The notes: generated by a model from the sequence alone, not told the origin. 64,000 nt of DNA from Sphingomonas sp. DG1-23 (GCF_030730875.1 NZ_JAVAMA010000002.1:62001-126000); one strand, 5' to 3'. Shown: positions 42,648 through 51,077, numbered from the stretch's first letter. Translations and numbers: made by a program.

Positions 42648-43418
42648 ATGAACACCAGCGGCAACACCATTCTCATCACCGGCGGCGGATCGGGCATCGG
42701 CGCCGCGCTGGCGCGGCGTTTCCATGACCAAGGCAATCGCGTGATCGTCGCCGGACGCCGGCGCGAGGCGCTCGACGCGGTGGTCGCCGGGCGCGACGGC
42801 ATGTTCGCGATGACGCTCGACGTCGAGAGTGCCGAGGGCGTAGAAGAGTTCGCGGCGCGGGTGATCGCCGAGCATCCGTCGCTCAACGTGCTGATCAACA
42901 ATGCCGGGATCATGCGCTACGAGGCGCTCGATGCGCGACGCGACCTCGCCGACGCCGAAGCGACGATCACCACCAATCTGCTCGGCCCGATCCGGCTGAC
43001 CAATGCCCTGATCGACCATCTCGCCGCGCGCGGGGATGCGACGATCGTCAACGTCTCGTCGGGCCTGGCCTTCGTGCCGATCGCCCTCGCGCCGACTTAT
43101 TCGGCGACCAAGGCGGCGATTCACAGCTATACGGTGGCGCTGCGCGACGCGCTTCGGGGCAAAATCGAGGTGATCGAGCTCGCGCCGCCCGCGCTGCAGA
43201 CCGGGTTGACCCCGGGGCAGGAAAATCGGCCGGGCTATCAGCCGCTCGACGAATTCATCGACGAGGTGATCGCGCTGTTCGGGCAACAGCCGACGCCTGC
43301 GGAGATCCTGGTGGAGCGGGTGAAAGGACTGCGCTTCGCCGAGCGCGAAGGGCGTTTCGACGCCGCGGTGGCGCAGTTGAGCGAGATGGTTCGCAACGCC
43401 CGCGCGGCGGAAGGCTGA
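42648..43418 (+). CDS. Short-chain dehydrogenase/reductase (DltE-like)
   Basis: 256 residues. NAD(P)-binding T-G-G-G-S-G-I-G near residue 11, N-N-A-G near 84, catalytic Ser (V-N-V-S-S-G) and Y-S-A-T-K. The C-terminal E-L-A-P-P-A-L-Q-T resembles the DltE-type SDRs frequently paired with HxlR regulators. Substrate not deducible. AAGGAG precedes the ATG. A perfect inverted repeat follows the gene. Confidence 0.9.
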   Translation: MNTSGNTILITGGGSGIGAALARRFHDQGNRVIVAGRRREALDAVVAGRDGMFAMTLDVESAEGVEEFAARVIAEHPSLNVLINNAGIMRYEALDARRDLADAEATITTNLLGPIRLTNALIDHLAARGDATIVNVSSGLAFVPIALAPTYSATKAAIHSYTVALRDALRGKIEVIELAPPALQTGLTPGQENRPGYQPLDEFIDEVIALFGQQPTPAEILVERVKGLRFAEREGRFDAAVAQLSEMVRNARAAEG

Positions 43419-43423
43419 GCCAG

Positions 43424-43454
43424 GATCGCCGGGCCGCCGCGCGGCCCGGCGATC
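43424..43454. terminator. Perfect 14-bp inverted repeat between convergent genes
   Basis: GATCGCCGGGCCGC and its exact complement are separated by three bases. It lies six bases past the SDR stop and five bases before the stop of the opposing gene. There is no T-run, so termination strength is uncertain, but the position fits a shared bidirectional terminator. Confidence 0.7.
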
Positions 43455-43459
43455 GGACG

Positions 43460-43951
43460 TCAGGCGGCGAGCAGTTCGCCGACCGTGTGCTCGGCAATCT
43501 CGCGCAAGGCGCCCGCGGTGAAGTCGGCGAGCCGGCCGAGGCCTTCGTGAAGCAACTGGGCGCTGCCGTCGCTGCCCTCGCTATATTGGATGGTGACGTC
43601 ATTCTTCTGGTTGGTGGTGCCGGCGGTATAGGCGTTGATCACGAAAGTGATCGTGCTGCCGTCCGACACTTCGAATTCCTTGCCCGTCTCGCCGTCGATG
43701 CCGCACAACACGTAATTGGTGCCGTCGCCCTCGAACAGCACCCCGCCGATCCAATAGTCGACCGGCGAGAAGGACATGATTGGAGTGGTGCCGCGAATCG
43801 AGGCGCCGGCCGCCAGATTCTGGGCGGCGACGGTGGGCGGAATGGCGCTCATGTCGTCCGGCACGCCGCCATCGGGGGCATACCAGATCGCCACAGCATC
43901 CAGCGATCGGCCAGAATTGTTGGTGACGATGACGGTGCAGGATTCAGACAT
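43460..43951 (-). CDS. Hypothetical cytosolic beta-rich protein
   Basis: 163 residues from ATG 43951, which follows GGAGAG. No signal peptide. The beginning (S-C-T-V-I-V-T-N-N-S-G-R-S-L-D-A-V) and the middle (Y-W-I-G-G-V-L-F-E-G, E-V-S-D-G-S-T-I-T-F-V-I) predict a beta-sandwich, with an amphipathic helical tail. I do not recognise the family. Single gene between two terminator-like hairpins. Confidence 0.65.
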   Translation of the reverse strand: MSESCTVIVTNNSGRSLDAVAIWYAPDGGVPDDMSAIPPTVAAQNLAAGASIRGTTPIMSFSPVDYWIGGVLFEGDGTNYVLCGIDGETGKEFEVSDGSTITFVINAYTAGTTNQKNDVTIQYSEGSDGSAQLLHEGLGRLADFTAGALREIAEHTVGELLAA

Positions 43952-44082
43952 CTGTTCTCTCCTCAGGTTGCAGACGGCGCCGTAAAACGGCTGCGATCCG
44001 CGAGAAGAGAGAAACGCTTGATCCACGCATCGCGGCGCGCGCGATCTTGTCCGAAACGGGCAAGCCGAGCGTTGACGACGCC

Positions 44083-44120
44083 AAAAAGAAAGTCGGCCGG
44101 ATCCGAAATCCGACCGACTT
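44083..44120 (-). terminator. Rho-independent terminator of the DHS-like gene
   Basis: On the minus strand a 13-base stem (AAGTCGGTCGGAT / ATCCGGCCGACTT, one G-U pair) with a TTCGG loop is followed by TTCTTTTT. This is a textbook intrinsic terminator 22 bases past the stop of the gene ending at 44142. Confidence 0.9.
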
Positions 44121-44141
44121 CTTGTGCTTTACTTGGGCTCG

Positions 44142-45221
44142 TCAGGCGAACAGCTTAGCCCAACCGCGCTTGGCGCGATCTTTCCAATGGCCGCGATGAT
44201 ATGCGTCGCTGGCGAGGAGCGGCATCACGCTGCCGGCCTCGGCGAACACCATCTGCTCGATACCGGTGTTGACCTTGCCCCACGATGCCGCCTCCTGCAG
44301 CGTCGAGGAGGAGCAGGCGCCGTCGCGCACGTCGGCGACGGTGATCTGGACCGCGTATTTGTGCACGGCGACATCCTCATGGCCGAGGATCTCGGCGCAG
44401 ACGACGGTGTCCTGGATGAAGTTCTTGGGCACGCCGCCGCCGATCATCAGCAGGCCGGTGGTGCCCGCCGCGATCTTGATGTCGGTCAGCTCGCGGAAGT
44501 CCGCGACGGCGTCGATCATCAGATAGGGACGGCCTTCCTTGGCTGCGTCGACCTGATGCTTGACGAGGCCGAAGCCGGCCGAGCTGTCGACGAAGGCCGG
44601 GCAGAAGATCGGCACATCATGCTCATAGGCGAGCTTGACGAGGCTGTTCTCCTTCTTGCCGTGCTCGACGAGATACTTGCCCATCTCGCGGATGAACGCG
44701 CGCGAAGAATAGGCCTTGGGCTCGAGGCTCTCGGCGATCTCGAAGATCGTGTGGTCGACGTTCTGGAGATCTTCCTCGTCGATATAGGTGTCGTAGATGC
44801 GGTCGATATAGAGCGAGCGCAGCGTGTCGTCGTCGGGGATCTCGAGCGCCTGATAATGCTTGTGGCCGAGGCCCTCGAAGAAATCCATGTCGACGATCGT
44901 CGCGCCGGTCGCGACGATGCCGTCGACCATGTTGTTGCGCACCAGCTCGGCATAGAGGTCCATGCAGCCGCCGGCCGAGGTCGAGCCCGCGATGACGAGG
45001 AAGATCGTGCAATCCTTGTCGGCCAGCATCTGGTTGTAGATGTTGGTCGCGCGGCCGAGGTCGCGGCTGGTGAAGCTCATATCGGCCATCGCGTCGACGA
45101 TCGGACGCGCGTCGAACCTGGTGATGTCGATATGCTTGACCTGCTTCGACAGCAATTCCGCCTTGCGAGTGTCGTTGATCGGCGGGTTCGCCGCTGCGGT
45201 CTTGGTGAGGGTATCGGTCAT
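44142..45221 (-). CDS. Deoxyhypusine-synthase-family enzyme (polyamine synthase)
   Basis: 359 residues. The DHS fold is recognisable from the NAD-binding G-S-T-S-A-G-G and G-A-T-I-V-D-M-D and the catalytic lysine in G-G-G-V-P-K-N-F (Lys266), equivalent to the Lys of G-G-G-x-x-K-H in eukaryotic DHS. Bacteria have no eIF5A, and bacterial family members are thought to transfer the aminobutyl group to a small amine (homospermidine or a guanidino analogue). The neighbouring decarboxylase would supply the diamine. ATG 45221 has GGAG five bases upstream; ATG 45233 is possible. Followed by a strong terminator. Confidence 0.9.
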   Translation of the reverse strand: MTDTLTKTAAANPPINDTRKAELLSKQVKHIDITRFDARPIVDAMADMSFTSRDLGRATNIYNQMLADKDCTIFLVIAGSTSAGGCMDLYAELVRNNMVDGIVATGATIVDMDFFEGLGHKHYQALEIPDDDTLRSLYIDRIYDTYIDEEDLQNVDHTIFEIAESLEPKAYSSRAFIREMGKYLVEHGKKENSLVKLAYEHDVPIFCPAFVDSSAGFGLVKHQVDAAKEGRPYLMIDAVADFRELTDIKIAAGTTGLLMIGGGVPKNFIQDTVVCAEILGHEDVAVHKYAVQITVADVRDGACSSSTLQEAASWGKVNTGIEQMVFAEAGSVMPLLASDAYHRGHWKDRAKRGWAKLFA

Positions 45222-45278
45222 GGGAGCTCCCATTTGCAGTGCCGCCGTCGTTCAGGGGACGCGGAAACCCGTTACGTT

Positions 45279-45372
45279 CCCCTCCCGCTTGCGGGAGGGG
45301 GCAGGGGAGAGGCTGAGCCAACCCTTTCGAAAGCCAATGCCCTCCCCCGGCCCCTCCCGCAAGCGGGAGGAG
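45279..45372. repeat. Pair of GC-rich hairpin repeats between DHS-like and decarboxylase genes
   Basis: CCCCTCCCGC-TT-GCGGGAGGGG at 45279-45300 and CCCCTCCCGC-AA-GCGGGAGG at 45351-45372, with a C/G-rich linker. The two hairpins are near-identical and form an intergenic repeat element. A related pair with TTGCA loops lies at 59602-59737. On the minus strand it follows the decarboxylase stop by 25 bases and may end or stabilise that transcript. Confidence 0.75.
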
Positions 45373-45397
45373 AGCGAAGGCGGCTAGCGTTCAGCCG

Positions 45398-46624
45398 TTA
45401 CAGCTTGACGACGTTCGAGGGACGCGCGCGTTCCTCGTCCTGCTCGAGATAGAGCGAGGTCATCGGCTCGTCGCCGACGATCACCGTCTGGTCCGATCCG
45501 AAGCCGTTGAACGCAGTGCGCATGGCCGAACCATAAGCGCCGAGCATGCCGATCTCGATATAGTCGCCCGCGCGGATGTCCGCCGGCAACGGGAACGGGC
45601 CCGCCATGTGATCCATATCGTCGCAGGTCGGGCCGTAGAAGCTGAACTCGACGTCGCGGGCGTTCGAATCCGGCTCGCGGAGGAGACGGACGGGGAAACG
45701 CCAGCCGATATGCGCCGCATCGAACAGCGCGCCGTACGCGCCGTCGTTGATGTAGAGCTCGTCGCCGCGGCGCTTTTCGACGCGGACGATGATCGAGCTG
45801 TACTCGGCGCACAGCGCACGGCCCGGCTCGGCCCAGAGCTCGGCCGAATAGGAGATCGGCAGGCTCTCGAACGCGCGGTGGATCGTCGCGAAATAATGCT
45901 CGAGCGGCGGAGGCTCCATGCCCGGATAGGACGAGGGGAACCCGCCGCCGACATCGATCACGTCGACGGTGACGGCAGCCTCGACGATCGCGGCGCGGAC
46001 GCGCTCCATCGCATTGGCATAGGCATCGGGCGACATCGCCTGGCTGCCGACATGGAAGCAGATGCCCAGGGCATCGGCGACCTGGCGGGTGGCCATCAGC
46101 AGGTCCTTGGTCTCGCCCGGCAGCGCGCCGAACTTCGAGGCAAGGCTGAGCTTCGACAGATCCGACGAGACGCGCAGCCGGACGCACAGCGTGAGGTCCT
46201 CGGCGCCGCGGGTCGCGGCGACGATCTTGTCGAGCTCTTCGAGCGAATCGAGGCTGAACACGCGGACGCCGTGCGTGAAATACGCCTCTTCGATCGCTTC
46301 CTCGGCCTTGACCGGGTGCATGAAGCACAAAGTCGCCTCAGGGAGCGTGCGCGCAACGAGCCGAACCTCGGCGATCGAGGCGACGTCGTAATGCGTGATG
46401 CCGCTATCCCACAGGATCTGCAGCAGCTCGGGAGACGGATTCGCCTTCACGGCATACATCGAGCGACCCGGGAACTTCTCGGCGAAGAAGCGGGCGGCAC
46501 GCGATGCGGCATGCGGACGAGTCAGCGTGACCGGCTGTACCGGTCGCTGGCTGGCGATGTCGATGCCGCGAACGGCGTTCGAATGGGGAGACGCTAACCC
46601 CAGCGCGCTATGATGCTTGTGCAA
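45398..46624 (-). CDS. Type III PLP decarboxylase (ornithine/lysine decarboxylase-like)
   Basis: 408 residues with the alanine-racemase-fold decarboxylase pattern. PLP lysine 60 in M-Y-A-V-K-A-N-P, H-V-G-S-Q for the substrate pocket, G-G-G-F-P phosphate loop, E-P-G-R near 270 and the catalytic Cys in Y-G-P-T-C-D-D-M-D. This matches eukaryotic-type ornithine decarboxylases common in alphaproteobacteria; lysine cannot be excluded. It would make putrescine or cadaverine for the DHS-like enzyme. TTG 46624 is the likely start: GGAGG lies nine bases upstream and no ATG is in range. The GGAGG lies inside a leader helix. Confidence 0.88.
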   Translation of the reverse strand: MHKHHSALGLASPHSNAVRGIDIASQRPVQPVTLTRPHAASRAARFFAEKFPGRSMYAVKANPSPELLQILWDSGITHYDVASIAEVRLVARTLPEATLCFMHPVKAEEAIEEAYFTHGVRVFSLDSLEELDKIVAATRGAEDLTLCVRLRVSSDLSKLSLASKFGALPGETKDLLMATRQVADALGICFHVGSQAMSPDAYANAMERVRAAIVEAAVTVDVIDVGGGFPSSYPGMEPPPLEHYFATIHRAFESLPISYSAELWAEPGRALCAEYSSIIVRVEKRRGDELYINDGAYGALFDAAHIGWRFPVRLLREPDSNARDVEFSFYGPTCDDMDHMAGPFPLPADIRAGDYIEIGMLGAYGSAMRTAFNGFGSDQTVIVGDEPMTSLYLEQDEERARPSNVVKL

Positions 46625-46629
46625 CTCAA

Positions 46630-46728
46630 GGGACCTCCAAATGCCTTGCGGCAAACATTGACGAAAAGCTGCCTTGCGGTTGGAAGTCCCATGGGGCAGC
46701 GGAAGGCGGCATTTAGGGACGAGGTCCC
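46630..46728 (-). promoter_or_regulatory. Structured leader of the decarboxylase gene (riboswitch-like, sequesters Shine-Dalgarno)
   Basis: On the minus strand GGGACTTCCAA (46690-46680) pairs with TTGGAGGTCCC (46640-46630) over 11 positions with one G-U, and the second arm contains the GGAGG ribosome site (46638-46634). Inside the helix are two C-C-G-C-A-A-G-G elements, one forming TGCC-GCAA-GGCA with a GNRA loop (46653-46642). Upstream, GGGAC-CTC-GTCCC (46728-46716) is a hairpin, and its GGGACCTC is also exactly complementary to GAGGTCCC of the ribosome-site arm. Three strands thus compete. Structured leaders (the speF motif) are known before ornithine decarboxylase genes in alphaproteobacteria; whether this is that class I cannot verify here. 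Confidence 0.7.
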
Positions 46729-46776
46729 CCCATGTAAAGCGATTCGATATCCGGAAATGTACGGCGGGGGTGAAGT

Positions 46777-47745
46777 GTGACGATTGTGCGACAGCCGACC
46801 AGGGCAGGGGTGCGCGACGCGGCGGCAAAGGTCGCGGCGATCTTGCCGCAAACCCCTTTGCTGAGAGCGGAAATTCGGGGAGTACCGGTGTGCTTCAAGG
46901 CCGAATCGCTGCAGCCGATCGGGGCGTTCAAGATCCGCGGCGCGTGGCATCGGCTGACCGCGCTGGACGCGGCGGCGCGCGAGCGCGGAGTCGTCGCTTT
47001 CTCGTCGGGGAATCACGCGCAGGGAATCGCATGGGCGGCGAAGAAGCTCGGCATACCGGCGGTGATCGTGATGCCGGCCGACGCGCCGAGGGTGAAGCTC
47101 GACGCCACCTTGGCGATGGGCGCCGAGGTGGTGAAATATGACCGCGCGACCGAGAGCCGCGAGAAGATCGCCGCGCATCTCGCGCATGCGCGCGGCGCGG
47201 CTTTGGTGCCGAGCTTCGACGATCCGTGGATCATCGAGGGGCAGGGCAGCGCGGGAATCGAGGCGATGACCCAGATGGTCGAGGCGAAGCTGCCCGATCC
47301 TTCGCGTATTTTGGTGCCTTGCGGCGGCGGCGGGCTCGCGGCGGGGCTCGCGCTGGCGCTGCCCGATGCCGGGATCACCGTGGTCGAGCCCGAGGGCTGG
47401 GACGATATGCGGCGCAGCCTCGAGGCGGGGTGGATCGAGCCGGTGGGCGACAATCCGCCGCCGACGGCATGCGATGCGCTGCAGACGAAGGAAGTGTCGC
47501 CTTTGACCTTCGACGTGCTCAGCCGGCGCGACGCGAAGGGAATCGCCGTCAGCGAGCGCGAGATCCGCGAGGCGCAGCGCTGGGCGGCGGCGAAGCTGCG
47601 GCTCGTGCTCGAACCGGGCGGCACTGCGGGGCTGGCGGCGGTGCTGGCGGGCAAGGTCGACGTGGAACCGGGATTGCTCGTGATCCTTTCCGGCGGCAAT
47701 GCCGATCCGGACGCCTATGCGGCGGTGCTGGGATCGAAGGACTGA
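46777..47745 (+). CDS. Serine/threonine dehydratase-type PLP enzyme
   Basis: 322 residues of fold-type II. PLP lysine 52 in I-G-A-F-K-I-R-G-A, S-S-G-N-H-A-Q-G binding loop and phosphate loop P-C-G-G-G-G-L. It deaminates threonine or serine, or could be a serine racemase-like protein. No ACT regulatory domain follows, as in catabolic enzymes. GTG start after GGGGGTGAA. Divergent from the decarboxylase leader, so its promoter must lie within about 50 bases. Confidence 0.9.
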   Translation: MTIVRQPTRAGVRDAAAKVAAILPQTPLLRAEIRGVPVCFKAESLQPIGAFKIRGAWHRLTALDAAARERGVVAFSSGNHAQGIAWAAKKLGIPAVIVMPADAPRVKLDATLAMGAEVVKYDRATESREKIAAHLAHARGAALVPSFDDPWIIEGQGSAGIEAMTQMVEAKLPDPSRILVPCGGGGLAAGLALALPDAGITVVEPEGWDDMRRSLEAGWIEPVGDNPPPTACDALQTKEVSPLTFDVLSRRDAKGIAVSEREIREAQRWAAAKLRLVLEPGGTAGLAAVLAGKVDVEPGLLVILSGGNADPDAYAAVLGSKD

Positions 47746-47924
47746 TGAAGGACACACGGTTCGGCGCGGTGATCGCCAATGTGATGAGCGTCGGTGCGCG
47801 CGGGCTCGGGCTGTTCCTGTGGTATTTCCTGCGGCTGATCTATCGCGGCGAGCCCAAGGTGGTCGCGGGGTTCGCCGGGGCCGGGCTGGCGATCGCGCTG
47901 CTCATCTGGCTGATCGTGCGATGA
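47745..47924 (+). CDS. Small membrane protein
   Basis: 59 residues with a hydrophobic segment at about 18-33 and a second at about 40-57. Starts in a TGATG overlap with the dehydratase stop and overlaps the next ATG by four bases, so it is in the same operon. Function unknown. Confidence 0.65.
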   Translation: MKDTRFGAVIANVMSVGARGLGLFLWYFLRLIYRGEPKVVAGFAGAGLAIALLIWLIVR

Positions 47925-48091
47925 TGGATCCGGCGCTCAATCCGTTGCTGCTGAGCATCGCCGTGGTGGCGATGTTCGCATTGGTCTGGGGCGGGGTGCG
48001 CACGTGGCGCGGCGGCGAGCGGCAGAAAGGCGTGCTGATGGTGCTCTGCGCGCTGGTGTTGCTGGGGAATCTGCTGATCTGGTCGATCTGA
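47921..48091 (+). CDS. Small membrane protein
   Basis: 56 residues: membrane helix (about 7-25), basic loop (R-T-W-R-G-G-E-R-Q-K), second helix (about 37-55). The ATGATG start overlaps the upstream stop. A two-helix hairpin encoded right behind another one; both unassigned and probably co-expressed with the dehydratase. Confidence 0.65.
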   Translation: MMDPALNPLLLSIAVVAMFALVWGGVRTWRGGERQKGVLMVLCALVLLGNLLIWSI

Positions 48092-48093
48092 CC

Positions 48094-48172
48094 GTCATCC
48101 CGGCGAACGCCGGGACCTCATGCCGCGCGCTATTCGCCTGCCGCCTGAGGTCCCGGCATTCGCCGGGATGAC
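48094..48172. repeat. Intergenic inverted repeat (GTCATCCCGGCG type), copy 2
   Basis: GTCATCCCGGCG (48094-48105) is inverted as CGCCGGGATGAC (48161-48172), with internal GGCG-N-CGCC hairpins and a shared GCCTGAGGTCCCGGC segment. It is clearly the same family as the element at 22073-22139 and again sits between convergent genes. Confidence 0.78.
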
Positions 48173-48176
48173 CTGC

Positions 48177-48833
48177 TCACCGGATCGGCGAATTGGGGTC
48201 GAGCCGCATGTCGAGATAGCGGTCCACCGAACCCATCAATTGCTCCATCTCGTCCTGGAAGAAATGGTTGGCGCCGGGAATCGTGTCGTGGTGGATGGTG
48301 ATGTGCTTCTGGGTGCGGAGCTTGTCGACCAATTTCTGGGTCGCGGCGGGAGTCGCGACTTCGTCGGCCTCGCCCTGGACGATGATGCCCGAGGACGGGC
48401 AGGGCGCGAGGAAGCTGAAATCGTACATGTTCGCCGGCGGCGCGACCGAGATGAAGCCGCGGATCTCGGGGCGGCGCATCAGCAGCTGCATGCCGATCCA
48501 CGCGCCGAAGCTCACGCCGGCGATCCACGTGGTCGAGGCTTCGGGGTGGAAGCTCTGCACCCAGTCGAGCGCCGAGGCGGCGTCCGAGAGCTCGCCGATG
48601 CCGTTGTCGAACGTGCCCTGGCTCTTGCCGACCCCGCGGAAATTGAAGCGCAGGGTGGCGAAGCCGCGGCGCTGGAAGGTCTTGTAGAGCTCCTGGACGA
48701 TGCGGTTGTTCATCGTGCCGCCCGCATTGGGGTGCGGATGGAGGATCATCGCCACCGGCGCGCGCGGCTTGGGAGCGGGGGCGAAACGCCCTTCGAGGCG
48801 GCCTTCGGGACCGGGAAAGATGACTTCGGGCAA
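48177..48833 (-). CDS. Alpha/beta-hydrolase (dienelactone-hydrolase-like)
   Basis: 218 residues. H-P-H-P near residue 32, F-N-F-R-G-V-G-K-S, nucleophile elbow G-V-S-F-G-A, E-A-D-E-V acid region and G-A-N-H-F-F with the catalytic His. This short, lid-less form is common upstream of the desulfurase operon in sphingomonads. Substrate unknown. Cytoplasmic. Confidence 0.85.
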   Translation of the reverse strand: MPEVIFPGPEGRLEGRFAPAPKPRAPVAMILHPHPNAGGTMNNRIVQELYKTFQRRGFATLRFNFRGVGKSQGTFDNGIGELSDAASALDWVQSFHPEASTTWIAGVSFGAWIGMQLLMRRPEIRGFISVAPPANMYDFSFLAPCPSSGIIVQGEADEVATPAATQKLVDKLRTQKHITIHHDTIPGANHFFQDEMEQLMGSVDRYLDMRLDPNSPIR

Positions 48834-48924
48834 TGGAGCCTGCCTTGAAAATGGGGGGCGCTGTGGAGCGCGGGAAGTTGCGCGCTATATAGGCAGCGCC
48901 GCCCTTCACGCAATTGGAACCCAC

Positions 48925-49989
48925 TTGGCCGACCGTATCTATCTGGATCACGCCGCGACGACACCGATGATCGAGGCCGCCAAGGCGGCGGTGATCGAGG
49001 GGATGGCGCGCTGGGCGAACCCCTCTTCGCCGCATGCCGAGGGCCGCGCGGCGCGGGCGGCGCTGGAGAATGCGCGCGCACGGATCGCCGCGGCCTATGG
49101 CTGGGCGCATGAGACGATCCTGACCAGCGGCGCGAGCGAATCGCTGTGGATCGGGTTGCGGCGCTCGATGGCGGAGCGCGTGCTGATCACTGCGGTCGAG
49201 CATGATTCGGTGCTGCGGCACGCCGAAGGCGCGCAAGTGCTGCCGGTGCGGGCCGACGGGACGCTCGATCTGGATGCGCTTCGCGCCGCGATGGGGCCGC
49301 GCGTGCTGCTCTGCGTGCAGCGGACCAACAGCGAGACCGGGATCATCCAGCCGATCGAGGCGATCGCCGAAATCGTGCGCGCGGCGGGTGGAATATTGAT
49401 GGTCGATGCGGCGCAGATGCCGGCGCGGGCCTCGGCGGCCGCGCTGCGCCACGCCGATCTGCTCGTCGTCTCGGCGCACAAAAGGGGCGGGCCGCCGGGA
49501 ATCGGCGCGCTGTTCGTCCGCGACTTCGCCACGCTGATGCCGATGGGCGGGCAGGAAAAGGGCTACCGCGCCGGCACCGAGAATTTGCCGGGGGCATTGG
49601 GGTTTGCCGCGGCAGTCGAGACGCCCGAGGATTTGGCCCGGGCCGCAGCCTTGCGGGCTCGGCTGGAAGCGGCACTAGAGGGCGCGGAGATCGTCGGCGC
49701 GCAGAGCGCGCGGTCTCCGCTGATCGGTGCGTACCGAATGCCGGGCGTGTCGGCAGCCGCCCAGTTGATCCGCTTCGACATGGCCGGGATATCGGTCTCT
49801 GCCGGGAGCGCCTGCGCGTCGGGAAGCTTGCGGCCGAGCCATGTGCTGACCGCGATGGGCTGGGCCGAGCCGGCCCTGCGCGAAGTGGTGCGGGTGAGCT
49901 TCGGGCGCGCGACCAGCGAGGCGGAGATGGATGCCTTCGCTGCGGTCTGGCGCGAGATCGCCGACGAAGCCCGGGCGCGCGCGGCATGA
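48925..49989 (+). CDS. Cysteine desulfurase (NifS/IscS family), first copy
   Basis: 354 residues of fold-type I PLP enzymes. Opening Y-L-D-H-A-A-T-T-P, PLP lysine 186 in S-A-H-K-R-G-G-P, active-site Cys297 in S-A-G-S-A-C-A-S-G-S. Shorter than E. coli IscS (404). It takes sulfur from cysteine for Fe-S or thio-cofactor assembly. No ATG fits; TTG 48925 follows GGAAC. The stop overlaps the start of a second copy by four bases. Confidence 0.92.
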   Translation: MADRIYLDHAATTPMIEAAKAAVIEGMARWANPSSPHAEGRAARAALENARARIAAAYGWAHETILTSGASESLWIGLRRSMAERVLITAVEHDSVLRHAEGAQVLPVRADGTLDLDALRAAMGPRVLLCVQRTNSETGIIQPIEAIAEIVRAAGGILMVDAAQMPARASAAALRHADLLVVSAHKRGGPPGIGALFVRDFATLMPMGGQEKGYRAGTENLPGALGFAAAVETPEDLARAAALRARLEAALEGAEIVGAQSARSPLIGAYRMPGVSAAAQLIRFDMAGISVSAGSACASGSLRPSHVLTAMGWAEPALREVVRVSFGRATSEAEMDAFAAVWREIADEARARAA

Positions 49990-51077
49990 CCTATCTCGAT
50001 TATCAGGCGACCACGCCGCTCGCGCCCGAGGCGCTGGCCACGATGCTACCCTGGCTGGAGAGCCAGCACGCCAATCCGCATTCGGTGCATGCTGCAGGAC
50101 GCAAGGCGAAGGCGGCGGTCGAAGTCGCGCGCGACGATGTCGCGGGGCTGATGCCCGAGGGCGGAAAGCTGAGCTTCACCAGCGGCGCGACCGAGGCGCT
50201 CAACTGGGCGATCAAGGGGACGAGCGGCGGGATCGTCACCCTCGCGACCGAGCATGCCGCGGTGCTCGACACCGTCGCCGCAGAGGCGCGCAAGGGACGC
50301 GACGTGACGGTGCTGCCGGCGGGCGATGACGGGCTGGTCGATTTCGCGGCGGCACGTGCGGCGATCGGGCCGGGGACCGGGCTGGTCGCCGTGATGTTGG
50401 TCAACAACGAGATCGGGGTGATCCAGCCGGTCGCGCAGCTGGCCGCGCTGGCAAAGGCCGCGGGCGCGCTGCTCCTGTGCGACGCGGTGCAGGGTTTCGG
50501 CCGGGTGCTGATCCCGGACGAATGCGATCTGGTCGCGGTCTCTGCCCACAAGATCCATGGGCCCAAGGGCGTCGGCGCCCTGTGGATACGCGACGGGGTG
50601 ACGCTCGAGCCCTTGCTCCACGGCGGCGGCCAGGAGCCGGGCGGACGATCGGGAACTCTGTCGCCGGCCTTGTGCGCGGGGTTCGGCGCGGCTGCGCGGC
50701 TGGCGAAACAGCGTTTCGGCGCGGACCATGCCCATGCCGAACAATTGTTCCGCGCAGGCCTGGCCCATATCGGCGCAGACTGGACGCTCAACGGTTCGCG
50801 CGACGAGCGTTATCACGGCAATCTCAACTTGCGCCGCGAGGGGCTCGACGTCGCCCGACTGATGTCGGACCTGCGCGACCTCGCTTTTTCGGCGGGATCG
50901 GCCTGCGCGAGCGGATCGGGTCGGCCGAGCCATGTGCTGCAGGCGATCGGACTGAGTGATGCCGAGGCGCGATCGAGCATCCGCCTCGGCTTCGGCCGCT
51001 ATACCAGCGAGGAGGAACTGATCGCGGCGCTCGACCGGATCACCGCCGCGGCGCGCGCGCAAAAGGTGGCGGCATGA
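49986..51077 (+). CDS. Cysteine desulfurase (NifS/IscS family), second copy
   Basis: 363 residues. Opening Y-L-D-Y-Q-A-T-T-P, PLP lysine 189 in S-A-H-K-I-H-G-P-K-G, active Cys307 in S-A-G-S-A-C-A-S-G-S. It is a diverged paralogue of the preceding gene: both are catalytically complete, but the PLP-lysine loops differ (H-K-I-H-G-P-K-G is the classical one). Four-base overlaps with both the upstream desulfurase and the downstream ferredoxin. Confidence 0.93.
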   Translation: MTYLDYQATTPLAPEALATMLPWLESQHANPHSVHAAGRKAKAAVEVARDDVAGLMPEGGKLSFTSGATEALNWAIKGTSGGIVTLATEHAAVLDTVAAEARKGRDVTVLPAGDDGLVDFAAARAAIGPGTGLVAVMLVNNEIGVIQPVAQLAALAKAAGALLLCDAVQGFGRVLIPDECDLVAVSAHKIHGPKGVGALWIRDGVTLEPLLHGGGQEPGGRSGTLSPALCAGFGAAARLAKQRFGADHAHAEQLFRAGLAHIGADWTLNGSRDERYHGNLNLRREGLDVARLMSDLRDLAFSAGSACASGSGRPSHVLQAIGLSDAEARSSIRLGFGRYTSEEELIAALDRITAAARAQKVAA

